From positions 1 through 35,642 of the IMG/VR virus record IMGVR_UViG_3300042882_000845: DNA of 35,642 bases, one strand, 5' to 3'. Numbering within the stretch: position 1 is the stretch's first letter; each line of letters opens with the position of its first letter. The position numbers and the translations under genes were made by a program. This DNA comes from a virus. The notes beneath the pieces were generated by a model. It searched no databases, had not been told where the DNA came from, and saw only the letters and a program-made list of their open reading frames with translations. This document shows, piece by piece, positions 14,471-20,873 of this stretch.

Positions 14471-15309
14471 GCTACCCCTCTCATGCGCTCTTCCTGCAGG
14501 GCTTCGAGCGCCATCATGCGCTTCTCGGCCTCGGACGGCTGCACCGGGCCGGTGCGCGGGATGTGGAGGACTTTTGCGGTCTCCTTGGGGGCGTCCACGA
14601 ACACGCCGCGCCAGCCGTGCTTGACGGATTTGCGGAGGGCTTCGACGGCGGCGGCCTCATTGACGGCGGCGAGGTCGGCGACAATGCGCTGGGCGGCTGT
14701 CGGAGTAAGCGGGGCTTTGATCTCGCGTCGGTGTTGAGCGAATTCTGCCCAGGCATTGGCGAGGCCGGCGCCGTGGGGCAGGGAAAGGGTGGCGGGATCG
14801 AACTTGGGCGGCTTCGGACGCGGAACTGCTACAGGGGAAGAAGGTGGCGAAGGCAACGCAGTTGCCGGAGCTGGCGCGTCAGCGCCGTTACGTTCTTCCT
14901 GTTCTTTATGTTTCTTTATGTTGGGGTCTAAATCTTGGACCACTTGGGTCCAGCGTTTAGACCACTTGGGTCCAGCATTTAGACCACTTGGGTCTAGATC
15001 TTGGACCGGTCTAAGTTTTAGACCCATCTCGGAAACGCCGGGGATTTTCCAGATCGAAGCCTCGGCGCCGTCGCCGGCCAGCTTGCGGTGGCCCTTTTCG
15101 ACCATGACTAGGTGGCCAGCATCGCGGAGTCGCTTGAGGCTGTTGGCGACCGTGGCGCGGCACAGGCGGGTCTTCTGGCAGAGCTTGCCCCAAGAGCCAA
15201 AGCAGTTGCCGTCCTCGTCGGCGAAGTCAGCCAAGGCCAGCAGGACAAGCCGGTCGGAGCCCTCGACGGGGCTGACGTACCAGACGAAGTTGGTGGCGGC
15301 AACAGACAT
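14467..15309 (-). CDS. Replication initiator, lambda O-like (HTH domain)
   Basis: This 280-residue protein has an N-terminal winged-helix/HTH_36-like domain (about 15-70; LADFADEDGNCFGSWGKLCQ, then RATVANSLKRLRDAGHLV). A central linker (about 105-145) is encoded by DNA iterons, then comes a Pro-rich stretch and a helical C-terminal region (LTPTAAQRIVADLAAVNEAA). The layout is that of lambda O-type initiators: HTH binds iterons inside the gene and the C-terminal part recruits helicase. DnaB is encoded downstream on the same strand. It starts directly after the stop at 15310. The O-like role is inferred from this layout and from the iterons. Confidence 0.75.
   Translation of the reverse strand: MSVAATNFVWYVSPVEGSDRLVLLALADFADEDGNCFGSWGKLCQKTRLCRATVANSLKRLRDAGHLVMVEKGHRKLAGDGAEASIWKIPGVSEMGLKLRPVQDLDPSGLNAGPKWSKRWTQVVQDLDPNIKKHKEQEERNGADAPAPATALPSPPSSPVAVPRPKPPKFDPATLSLPHGAGLANAWAEFAQHRREIKAPLTPTAAQRIVADLAAVNEAAAVEALRKSVKHGWRGVFVDAPKETAKVLHIPRTGPVQPSEAEKRMMALEALQEERMRGVA
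14932..14997. repeat. Three 22-bp iterons, likely replication origin
   Basis: Three tandem 22-bp units lie at 14932-14953, 14954-14975 and 14976-14997, sharing CTGGACCCAAGTGGTC on the minus strand with few changes. Each contains an imperfect palindrome (GGACC...GGTCC or AGACC...GGTCT). A shorter relative lies at 14998-15015. An A/T-rich stretch (about 14903-14921) is adjacent and could melt. Because 22 is not a multiple of 3, the repeats read in three codon phases, so they cannot be a peptide repeat. Confidence 0.7.
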
Positions 15310-15660
15310 CTAGCTGCGCCTCCCGAATTTGTTCCTGTGGGCACCCTTGGGGCCGTCAAACTCAAGGGTGCCGTCCGGGCGGACCCTAGCAAAGCGCACC
15401 TTGATCCGGTCGTTGGTCCTCCAGTCTTCCTTGGTCTGGACATAGGTGACCGCCGGGCCGTCGAACCCGGGGGGCAAAATGAAGAGCATCTTAGGGTGGG
15501 GGCAGGACTTCACCGAGACGGCCGCGGTGACCTCCTCGCCAACAGCAAAGGGGGCGCCGGTGGGCTTAAGGGCGGTCTCTTGGGCGGCTGCAGGCTTGGG
15601 CTCCGGGGTGGCTTGAGGTTGCGGGGCGGGCTTGAACTGGGCTATGATTTGGTTTAGCAT
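15310..15660 (-). CDS. Proline/alanine-rich N-terminus plus compact domain, unknown
   Basis: ATG 15660 gives 116 residues; a longer in-frame extension to 15729 has no support. The first 45 residues are Pro/Ala/Gln-rich (FKPAPQPQATPEPKPAAAQE). A compact beta-type domain follows (AVGEEVTAAVSVKSCPHPKM; GTLEFDGPKGAHRNKFGRR). The stop abuts the O-like start. Possibly a nucleic-acid or host-factor binding protein; not recognised. Confidence 0.6.
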   Translation of the reverse strand: MLNQIIAQFKPAPQPQATPEPKPAAAQETALKPTGAPFAVGEEVTAAVSVKSCPHPKMLFILPPGFDGPAVTYVQTKEDWRTNDRIKVRFARVRPDGTLEFDGPKGAHRNKFGRRS

Positions 15661-15812
15661 GGGTCTTTTAGTGAAAAATTTCGGGAGACTGAAACGGTGG
15701 GGGGTATTGCGCAAACCGCGGACCGGCAACCCCCTCCCCCCCTGTCCTACAGAGGAATGCGAGAGTTACTGTGCGTTTATTAGTCATTGTATATGTTGCA
15801 TATTGTATTGTG
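15661..15812 (-). promoter_or_regulatory. Intergenic region with A/T-rich block and C-tracts
   Basis: This 152-nt gap has an A/T-rich block (about 15775-15812; TATACAAT on the minus strand), unlike the G+C-rich neighbourhood. A homopolymer area (C5-T-C7 at 15730-15742) and a TGTCCTACAG element follow. A 39-codon frame (15787-15668) is present but crosses the C-tract and is not convincing. It may hold the promoter of the initiator operon. Box sequences are not clear enough to define. Confidence 0.35.
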
Positions 15813-16433
15813 TTATAGCGTAAGTCCCTCATCCTCAAGGGTCCAATGTGCGGAGTCATCGGGTTTGGGGCTAGGTGCGGGTAGTTCGGCCGCCTTTTGA
15901 GGGCCGGCCGCGGGACCGCTGACCGGTTCAAACGCCCCCTCAATCACTTCAGAGCCCTTCCTCAAGCCACTCACGAAGGTCAGCCATTCGTCAGCCGACG
16001 GGGCCATGACATGCTCCACACGCTGGGTAGGTCCGCCGCTAAGTAGCTCCGACTTCTCCGTTGCAATTGCGGACATCACGGTCAGCGCGTGATCTTTCAT
16101 ATCTGGAAGGCGATCAAAGAGTTCCGCCGTTCCAATCGCCGCCAAAGTCTTCCAATTGTTTGCCGCAATACTCCGCGCTTTCTCAAGCAGCTCCGGCCGG
16201 TTGCGCACCAAGGCGACCACGGTGTGGTAGCTGGTGTTAAACGCCCGGCAGATCTGCGTGACTGGCACGCCGGCGACATGGGCGGCCATGATCTGCTGCG
16301 CCTTGGCCTCGGGAACCTCCATGCCGGTGCTGCCCTGTACCTTGACGATCTCCCTGCCGTCCTCAGCCGTGATGACCTCGACCTTGGTGTTGCCCTTCTT
16401 GCGGGGCTTAGATGTTGTCCGCGGTCTTGCCAT
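15813..16433 (-). CDS. HTH protein, possible small terminase or DNA-binding regulator
   Basis: This 206-residue protein begins with a basic segment (MARPRTTSKPRKKGNTK). A helix-turn-helix follows at about 45-80 (QQIMAAHVAGVPVTQICRAF then TSYHTVVALVRNRPELLEK), and then a helical domain with IATEKSELLSGGPTQRVEHV. The combination of HTH, a helical oligomerisation region and an acidic/Pro tail is seen in some phage small terminase-like proteins. It is encoded far from terL, which argues for a regulatory or replication role instead. A GAGG lies before ATG 16433. Confidence 0.6.
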   Translation of the reverse strand: MARPRTTSKPRKKGNTKVEVITAEDGREIVKVQGSTGMEVPEAKAQQIMAAHVAGVPVTQICRAFNTSYHTVVALVRNRPELLEKARSIAANNWKTLAAIGTAELFDRLPDMKDHALTVMSAIATEKSELLSGGPTQRVEHVMAPSADEWLTFVSGLRKGSEVIEGAFEPVSGPAAGPQKAAELPAPSPKPDDSAHWTLEDEGLTL

Positions 16434-16437
16434 AAAG

Positions 16438-16653
16438 TTACCTCAAAATCCTCCCCTTGTGCCGACGCAACAACGGCCGCACCGCTTCAATGCCCTGGTC
16501 CGTCTCAAATATGTTCAGATGCGCCCCCTTGATCGCCCGGGCAATCTTGGTCATGCCCATGTCTAGGAGGACGCCAGACAGCCAAGGGTCGCGGCTCTGG
16601 ACATGCCAGATGTCGTCCTCGATCTGCCATGCGCAGAGCTTGCTAGCTGTCAT
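16438..16653 (-). CDS. Small unknown protein (71 aa)
   Basis: ATG 16653 is preferred (71 residues); a longer frame to 16713 overlaps the zinc-ribbon gene more than is usual here. The protein reads KLCAWQIEDDIWHVQSRDPW and ends in a basic tail (LLRRHKGRILR). It overlaps the end of the zinc-ribbon gene by 11 nt. Not recognised. Confidence 0.55.
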   Translation of the reverse strand: MTASKLCAWQIEDDIWHVQSRDPWLSGVLLDMGMTKIARAIKGAHLNIFETDQGIEAVRPLLRRHKGRILR

Positions 16654-16837
16654 CGGTATGATGCCTGTAGGGGTTGCGCGCCATGCCAGTGATGGAGCTA
16701 GTCTTTGACTCAATTAGGTAATCGTAGTTGGGCTCGTCGCCTCCGCACTGATGGCAATGCTTGCGCGTCTTGAGGACGATGTGACCGCAGTCATTGCAGA
16801 CCCAGGTCTCCATCTCGCGGTTGACGACCCGGCTCAT
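16643..16837 (-). CDS. Small zinc-ribbon protein
   Basis: With ATG 16837 (overlapping the previous stop as TGATG) the protein has 64 residues and four cysteines in a C-x2-C...C-x2-C pattern: Cys14, Cys17, Cys28, Cys31 (WVCNDCGHIVLKTRKHCHQC). This is a zinc ribbon, probably for nucleic-acid or protein contact. The longer in-frame start at 16855 is less likely. It belongs to the small early-gene chain. Confidence 0.65.
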   Translation of the reverse strand: MSRVVNREMETWVCNDCGHIVLKTRKHCHQCGGDEPNYDYLIESKTSSITGMARNPYRHHTDDS

Positions 16838-17043
16838 CAGGCCAGCCGGTAGCAAGCAAACCGCTTGCCGTTGCGGTTCATCATCCGGCTACGCACGCGG
16901 ATGCCAGCGTCACGCATCTCGTCAATGCGTGCAGCGAGGCGCATGCACTTGAAGCGGGTGAATGCTGACAGCGGGGTGATGCCGCGGCCGGTGCGTAGGT
17001 AGCGCAGGATGCGGTTGGTCTGGTTCTTGGTATTGGTGCTCAT
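16837..17043 (-). CDS. HTH_39-like helix-turn-helix protein
   Basis: ATG 17043 overlaps the stop of the 37-aa frame. The 68-residue product has NRILRYLRTGRGITPLSAFT followed by MRLAARIDEMRDAGIRVRSR and a basic/aromatic end (FACYRLA). This layout is typical of small phage HTH_39 proteins, whose role is usually unknown but regulatory. A longer in-frame start at 17103 exists but would cover the 37-aa gene in another phase. Confidence 0.7.
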   Translation of the reverse strand: MSTNTKNQTNRILRYLRTGRGITPLSAFTRFKCMRLAARIDEMRDAGIRVRSRMMNRNGKRFACYRLA

Positions 17044-17153
17044 GGTTTGGTCTTGGTTGAAATGCGCCGGCAGATCGTCAGCAGTGCATCCACAGGGATG
17101 CATGGCCGGGTGCCGTGGTAGTTGCGGGCGGGGAGTTGGCTAGGGACGGTCAT
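17040..17153 (-). CDS. Possible 37-aa protein between MTase and HTH genes
   Basis: ATG 17153 overlaps the methyltransferase stop (ATGA) and the frame ends by overlapping the HTH start. It reads MTVPSQLPARNYHGTRPC and ends in STKTKP. Stop/start overlap on both sides argues for translation. The composition is neutral and nothing is recognised. Confidence 0.5.
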   Translation of the reverse strand: MTVPSQLPARNYHGTRPCIPVDALLTICRRISTKTKP

Positions 17154-18886
17154 GGCTGGTGCTCCATCAGCTCGCTAACGAGAACTCGGAAGGCTCGCTC
17201 TGCGGTGGCAGGCACAACTCCGTTGCCGAGGAGTCGCAAGGAATCTGTGCGGTTTGTGGACGCGCCCATCCAGTGACGAATCTCGGCCAGTTCTTGATCA
17301 CTGAGACCGGACACAGCGGGTCCACCCAACCCATCGGCACTCCCATCAAGCAGCAGACCCAATTCTGGTTTAATTTCCCCGCCTGCGCTCTCTCCACCAT
17401 CGGCGTCAGCTCCTTGTATTGCCGATCCTCGTTGCCTCGGCCGCTCTTGTGGTCGCGGGCTGTTGGCGTGCCCCATTGCTCCTCGCGCCATACCTGAGTT
17501 GCTATCGACTCGCCGCCGCGATTGTCGTTCCAATGCTCCCCATATTCTGGATGCATGGACGCCATCGCGCTGCGGGGCGTTGCCCATTGCTTGGTCACCT
17601 GATGCGTCAGCCCATGGTGCCGCTTGTCCACGCCCATCGGCGGGTTCTGCGCTTCGCAGGCGCGCGGCGTCATCCATTGCTTCACCGCACCCGCTAGATA
17701 AGTCCCCTGATGTCCGTTCGGACCATTGCTCTCCATGTCCGGCGTGTGGGCTGTGATCGTTGGCCACATCTTGGTCGCTTGAGCCAAGCTCATTTGCCGC
17801 GGCAAGCCGTCCGCATTCTTCCAGCTTTGCTGGCTGAAGCTGCCGCCCTGTCTGCCGCCTTGTGATGCTTCCGGCGTTGGCCACTGTTCCGCCTTCGCCT
17901 GACTGCTCAACGTCCCGTGGCAATGCGCCCCGCGATCCGCATTCCTCGCTGCAAAGTTCGGATCGCTGTCCGGCTCGTTGGCCCTTGGTGTCAACCACAA
18001 CCCTTGGCGGCTCCCAAGCGAACTGCTGCTCGCCGGGGCGGCTTGGCCATAGTTGACCATTTCCGACAGCTTGCCGGTGTTCATGCCCTTGCCCCAATGG
18101 CCCTTCGACTCCATCTGCGTGAGGTCTCGCGTTGGCGTGATCACGTCCATGCAGTTCGGCGTTGGCCATTGCTTGATCACCGCAGTCGTCAGCGATTCCT
18201 GCGAACCCTTCATGCCCCGCGAGCGATCTTGAAAGCCCTGACGCACCTCGCTGGCGCAGACTGTCGGCCAATTCTGATGCACCGCTTCCTTGAGATTGCT
18301 CTTGTAGGTCTTGCCAGTGCCGTCGATCCGATTGAGCGGCGTATTGTTGAAGTCGAACGCCGTTGCGGTGGGCCAGGATAAAGATCCTTTTCCGCTGGTG
18401 AGGCGCGCCGCATTCACTCGCTGACGCCACGCACCACGTCGTTCTGTAACCCATTCCTGCCAAGTCTTGCAGCACGTCGGGAAGCCCCATCGAGACATGT
18501 CCGTCGACGTTTTCAAAGAAACAGACACCTGGTCGCATTGCAGCAATTCCGGCTGCAATAAATGGCCAGAGGTGTCTGGGGTCTTCGGCTCCGAGGCGTT
18601 TGCCAGCGGCTGAGAACGGCTGGCACGGGTAGCCGCCAGAGAGGATGTCCACGCAGCCGTGAAACTCGGCCCATGGGAAGGTTTTAAGGTCCGTCCAAAT
18701 AGGAGCTGGGTCCAAGAGTCCCGCTTCCATTTTAGAGACCAAGTTCGCGCAGGCGAAGGCTTCGATCTCACTAAAAGCGATTGTGCGCAGGCTTGGGATT
18801 GCTCGGCTAAGTCCGAGATCAATGCCTCCGTATCCGGCACAAAGGCTGACGTGTGTAACTGGCGAGGCAGAATCCACATGGCTCAT
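17150..18886 (-). CDS. Cytosine-C5 DNA methyltransferase
   Basis: This 578-residue protein contains the canonical C5-MTase motifs: I (SLCAGYGGIDLG, about 14-25), IV with the catalytic cysteine (GGYPCQPFS, Cys88), VI (FENVDG, 124-129), VIII (QRKRIF, 164-169) and X (GNGVVPATAERAF, about 554-566). The long middle region (about 180-540) serves as the target-recognition part; it is unusually Ala/Gly/Asp/Arg-rich with recurring AMANA/AMGNA/AMGHAN-like segments. The enzyme methylates cytosine in a sequence-specific way, probably protecting phage DNA from restriction. The gene is overlapped almost end to end by a second open frame (17167-18879). Confidence 0.9.
   Translation of the reverse strand: MSHVDSASPVTHVSLCAGYGGIDLGLSRAIPSLRTIAFSEIEAFACANLVSKMEAGLLDPAPIWTDLKTFPWAEFHGCVDILSGGYPCQPFSAAGKRLGAEDPRHLWPFIAAGIAAMRPGVCFFENVDGHVSMGLPDVLQDLAGMGYRTTWCVASASECGAPHQRKRIFILAHRNGVRLQQYAAQSDRRHWQDLQEQSQGSGASELADSLRQRGASGLSRSLAGHEGFAGIADDCGDQAMANAELHGRDHANARPHADGVEGPLGQGHEHRQAVGNGQLWPSRPGEQQFAWEPPRVVVDTKGQRAGQRSELCSEECGSRGALPRDVEQSGEGGTVANAGSITRRQTGRQLQPAKLEECGRLAAANELGSSDQDVANDHSPHAGHGEQWSERTSGDLSSGCGEAMDDAARLRSAEPADGRGQAAPWADASGDQAMGNAPQRDGVHASRIWGALERQSRRRVDSNSGMARGAMGHANSPRPQERPRQRGSAIQGADADGGESAGGEIKPELGLLLDGSADGLGGPAVSGLSDQELAEIRHWMGASTNRTDSLRLLGNGVVPATAERAFRVLVSELMEHQP
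17167..18879 (-). CDS. Co-extensive 570-codon frame overlapping the methyltransferase
   Basis: A second frame, shifted +1 against the methyltransferase, starts at ATG 18879 (7 nt after its ATG) and stays open for 570 codons. It carries about nine recurring W-x-T motifs (KQWPTPNC, WPTPEAS, KQWMTPRAC, KQWATPRS, QWGTPTARD) and near its end LNQNWV and LMGVPMGWVDP. The WPTPTA-type repeat plus a LxPxWVxxLMGxPxGW ending is a pattern I recall in phage-encoded proteins, many annotated as methyltransferases or hypothetical. That recollection cannot be checked here. Either an overprinted protein or a compositional shadow; the open length favours constraint. Confidence 0.5.
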   Translation of the reverse strand: MWILPRQLHTSAFVPDTEALISDLAEQSQACAQSLLVRSKPSPARTWSLKWKRDSWTQLLFGRTLKPSHGPSFTAAWTSSLAATRASRSQPLANASEPKTPDTSGHLLQPELLQCDQVSVSLKTSTDMSRWGFPTCCKTWQEWVTERRGAWRQRVNAARLTSGKGSLSWPTATAFDFNNTPLNRIDGTGKTYKSNLKEAVHQNWPTVCASEVRQGFQDRSRGMKGSQESLTTAVIKQWPTPNCMDVITPTRDLTQMESKGHWGKGMNTGKLSEMVNYGQAAPASSSSLGSRQGLWLTPRANEPDSDPNFAARNADRGAHCHGTLSSQAKAEQWPTPEASQGGRQGGSFSQQSWKNADGLPRQMSLAQATKMWPTITAHTPDMESNGPNGHQGTYLAGAVKQWMTPRACEAQNPPMGVDKRHHGLTHQVTKQWATPRSAMASMHPEYGEHWNDNRGGESIATQVWREEQWGTPTARDHKSGRGNEDRQYKELTPMVERAQAGKLNQNWVCCLMGVPMGWVDPLCPVSVIKNWPRFVTGWARPQTAQIPCDSSATELCLPPQSEPSEFSLAS

Positions 18887-19029
18887 GCGTCCTCCTCAAC
18901 CAGCCCCTCAAGCACTGGGTCAAAGGGAATGCCAAGCCGGCCGCACGCATCCTCAGCGGCATTCCAAATGTCAGCCTCACGCTGCTCGTCACAGCACCGG
19001 TCGTCCGGGTCTCCGAGTTCGTAGCTCAT
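18883..19029 (-). CDS. Small acidic protein (48 aa)
   Basis: The frame from ATG 19029 reads MSYELGDPDDRCCDEQREAD and ends in LVEEDA, overlapping the methyltransferase ATG (ATGA). It is short and acidic with a CC pair. Start and stop overlaps on both sides indicate a true gene in the early chain. Not recognised. Confidence 0.55.
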   Translation of the reverse strand: MSYELGDPDDRCCDEQREADIWNAAEDACGRLGIPFDPVLEGLVEEDA

Positions 19030-19166
19030 GGCCGGGCCTCCTCAATCTCGGTCAGCAGCTCGCCACAATGATCGATGAGGTCGTCGGACAATTCGCGCAG
19101 TTGGTCGCGCTGCCAGTAGACGTTGCTGCCGAAAAACGGCGCCCACGCACTTGGGTAATGTTTCAC
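19026..19166 (-). CDS. Small protein (46 aa), GTG start
   Basis: A GTG at 19166 overlaps the previous stop (GTGA). The product includes AWAPFFGSNVYWQRDQLREL and an acidic helical tail (GELLTEIEEARP). The stop overlaps the ATG at 19029. Not recognised; translational coupling is the main evidence. Confidence 0.5.
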   Translation of the reverse strand: MKHYPSAWAPFFGSNVYWQRDQLRELSDDLIDHCGELLTEIEEARP

Positions 19167-19468
19167 TTGGCACCGCCCTTCCACTGGAAGACGGCCTTGT
19201 GCGCCTCGGACAGCGCATCAAACTTATCCTGCGAGGCATCACCAAGATGCGCCGTGTACAAGAGCTTCTTGACCAGCTCCCTCGCTGCGTTGCGCTCCTT
19301 GACCAGTCGCAGCAGCGGCGAGTCAAGGCCCGGTGCCTGCTCGGCCAGCTGCACTACAATGGCCGCAGTCGCCTCGGCCAGCCACTTGGCATCGCCAAGG
19401 CATTCGGCGTCTCCGCACTCGCAGAGAGCTTCGGGTGCGTACGGCTCATCAACGCGCAGGTCGATCAT
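19163..19468 (-). CDS. Early-region protein (101 aa), unknown
   Basis: The protein opens with MIDLRVDEPYAPEALCECGD and has a helical body (KWLAEATAAIVVQLAEQA; LVKERNAARELVKKLLYTA). The start overlaps the stop of the 41-aa membrane protein. A CECGDAEC cluster could bind a metal, but it is not a clear zinc finger. Function unknown. Confidence 0.55.
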   Translation of the reverse strand: MIDLRVDEPYAPEALCECGDAECLGDAKWLAEATAAIVVQLAEQAPGLDSPLLRLVKERNAARELVKKLLYTAHLGDASQDKFDALSEAHKAVFQWKGGAK

Positions 19469-19590
19469 CGCCGTCCTCCGATCTTGTTAATTGCGTTAAG
19501 GGCAACGAAGCCGACAACGAGGAGGACAACGAGCGACATGAAGGTCGCATCGGTGAGGTAGCTAATAACTTCCAGTGGTGTGGGTGTCAT
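19465..19590 (-). CDS. Small membrane protein (41 aa)
   Basis: ATG 19590 overlaps the stop of the HTH gene. The product reads MTPTPLEVISYLTDATFMSL followed by a hydrophobic VVLLVVGFVALNAINKIGG, a single transmembrane helix. The start and stop overlap neighbours. It may serve in membrane association or superinfection exclusion; that is inference. Confidence 0.55.
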   Translation of the reverse strand: MTPTPLEVISYLTDATFMSLVVLLVVGFVALNAINKIGGRR

Positions 19591-19826
19591 AGTTGTGGTG
19601 TGTTGGTTTGTTTTGCAGCCTGTCCACATGTGTCCACATGGCAGACATTGAAAGTGCGCTCGGCAATGAAAGCATCAAGTGCCCGGACGCTGATCCGCGT
19701 GCCGCGCTGCGGGCCGACCTTGAACGCCGCCAACTCGCCGCTGGCGATGAAGCCGCGGAGCGTGGCGTTGCGAACGCGCAGGGCTTGCGCGGCTTCGCTG
19801 ACAGTCAATGCAAGGTGGGCGTGCAT
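19587..19826 (-). CDS. Excisionase-like HTH (MerR/HTH_17-type) protein
   Basis: This 79-residue protein reads LTVSEAAQALRVRNATLRGF then IASGELAAFKVGPQRGTRIS with RALDAFIAER, the layout of HTH_17/excisionase DNA-binding domains. Such proteins bind near attP and bias recombination to excision, or act as early regulators. It is the first gene of the minus-strand early chain and faces the divergent plus-strand block across the 108-nt control region. Xis is the likelier role because the same phage has a tyrosine integrase. Confidence 0.75.
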   Translation of the reverse strand: MHAHLALTVSEAAQALRVRNATLRGFIASGELAAFKVGPQRGTRISVRALDAFIAERTFNVCHVDTCGQAAKQTNTPQL

Positions 19827-19934
19827 GCGTGGAGATTCGCAGACAGTTGTGGACAGCGCAAGACATATTTTTCACCACTTGTGGGGCCAAGACCCTATTT
19901 GACAAATGTCCCGAAGTGTCCCTAAGTGAATCCT
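19827..19934. promoter_or_regulatory. Divergent control region between the HTH gene and the plus-strand block
   Basis: This 108-nt region contains a perfect TTGACA at 19899-19904 reading towards the plus-strand genes, and copies of a TGTGGACA motif at 19848-19855. It also has an inverted CCACTTGTGG at about 19875-19884 and two TGTCCC copies near 19908-19921. Clear -10 boxes are not seen. Its placement between opposite-strand regulators is that of a lysogeny switch. Confidence 0.5.
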
Positions 19935-20186
19935 ATGAAAACGAACAAACGACTGGTCGGCGCCCGGAGATCGGTGCATGCAAACCTAAGTAGCGGCAAC
20001 CATGCACGGCTCCTACGCCACGCTGAGGCCGCTAATCTCAGCGCATCCAAGTACGCCGGCGTTGCCGTGGACTTCCTCTTGGACCTCGAGGAGGCATTCG
20101 GCGGGCCGCTGACGGAGCAGTTCCGGCGCATGCTGATCAACTCGTCCAACAAAGCCCAGGTCGCCCTCAAGAAGTTGCTGGCGTAA
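19935..20186 (+). CDS. Ribbon-helix-helix-like regulator
   Basis: ATG 19935 gives 83 residues (a GTG at 19926 could add three). The sequence ARRSVHANLSSGNHARLLRH, then AEAANLSASKYAGVAVDFLL, has the beta-strand plus two-helix pattern of MetJ/Arc-type repressors. It is the first plus-strand gene and faces the excisionase-like gene, so it is the best candidate for a repressor of the minus-strand early operon. No typical CI repressor gene is seen anywhere in the window. Confidence 0.6.
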   Translation: MKTNKRLVGARRSVHANLSSGNHARLLRHAEAANLSASKYAGVAVDFLLDLEEAFGGPLTEQFRRMLINSSNKAQVALKKLLA

Positions 20187-20307
20187 GTCGCTGGGGATCA
20201 GTCTTTAGAAACTATCTTTATTTTGACTGAAAATAGTTGTGGACAGATTGGGACATGGTTGATAGGTTGACGACAGATCCGCAAGGGTCCGCAAGAAACA
20301 CACCACA
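20187..20307 (+). promoter_or_regulatory. Regulatory gap with TGTGGACA motif
   Basis: This 121-nt region has TTGACT near 20223 and a TGTGGACA copy (20238-20245) followed by GGGACATGG. It ends in CACACCACA directly before ATG 20308. It may drive the next plus-strand genes. No -10 box is convincing. Confidence 0.35.
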
Positions 20308-20583
20308 ATGAAAAACCTAATCGTCAAATTATCACACCGCAGCAATCCAGACATTGATGGCGGCTACTGGAACGAGCCACAAGAAAGTGGCAAAACGCAA
20401 AACGTGCCTGTCAGCAGCTTTGCAGAGGCATCCAAGACTTGCAGCGCATTCATTCGCCGCAATCAGCTTGGCGGCGGCAACTGGACCGGTGGCAACATCT
20501 ATGAGGGCCGCAAAAAGGTTGGTCACGTCAGCTTTAATGGTCGCGTTTGGGATATCGAAGGCAACGAGATTCTTGAGGGCTAA
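20308..20583 (+). CDS. Conserved phage protein with GGGNW motif (91 aa)
   Basis: The protein has FAEASKTCSAFIRRNQLGGG then NWTGGNIYEGRKKVGHVSFN and GRVWDI. The C..FI..N.LGGGNW.GG and G.VSyNGRVW patterns recur in small phage proteins of unknown role. It is the second gene of the plus-strand block. The start has no Shine-Dalgarno sequence but a CACACCACA leader. Confidence 0.7.
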   Translation: MKNLIVKLSHRSNPDIDGGYWNEPQESGKTQNVPVSSFAEASKTCSAFIRRNQLGGGNWTGGNIYEGRKKVGHVSFNGRVWDIEGNEILEG

Positions 20584-20586
20584 ACC

Positions 20587-20832
20587 ATGACCGCACTTAA
20601 CAAACCCGTTGCCCGCAGGGCAGTCACTCGGCCAGCCGCCTATGGCGTGCGCGCTGAGTTAGTCATCAGCCTTCATCCCGGGGGCATCATCGGCATCCGC
20701 GAGGTTGGACGCCGCAGCAAGAGCGAGGTCTGCTTCGAGGCGGCTGAGCTTTACGTTGATGGCGTCCGCCGCCGGATCGCCAAGGAACGCGCCGATAAGC
20801 GCAAGGCCCGAAAGGCTCGCCGCAAACCCTAA
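20587..20832 (+). CDS. Small phage protein with LHPGGIIGIRE motif (81 aa)
   Basis: The core reads RAELVISLHPGGIIGIREVG, a pattern seen in small phage proteins, followed by RRSKSEVCFEAAELYVDGVR and a strongly basic tail (KERADKRKARKARRKP). Starts 4 nt after the previous stop. The tail may bind nucleic acid; function unknown. Confidence 0.65.
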   Translation: MTALNKPVARRAVTRPAAYGVRAELVISLHPGGIIGIREVGRRSKSEVCFEAAELYVDGVRRRIAKERADKRKARKARRKP

Positions 20833-20873
20833 CTGGCAACGCCCGGGTCCAATCCTCGGGCATCCACACCACA

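Noticed and set aside
15668-15787. 39-aa frame MTNKRTVTLAFLC...
   Set aside because: It runs through a C5-T-C7 tract into Pro/Gly-rich sequence and has no ribosome-binding site; more likely regulatory DNA.
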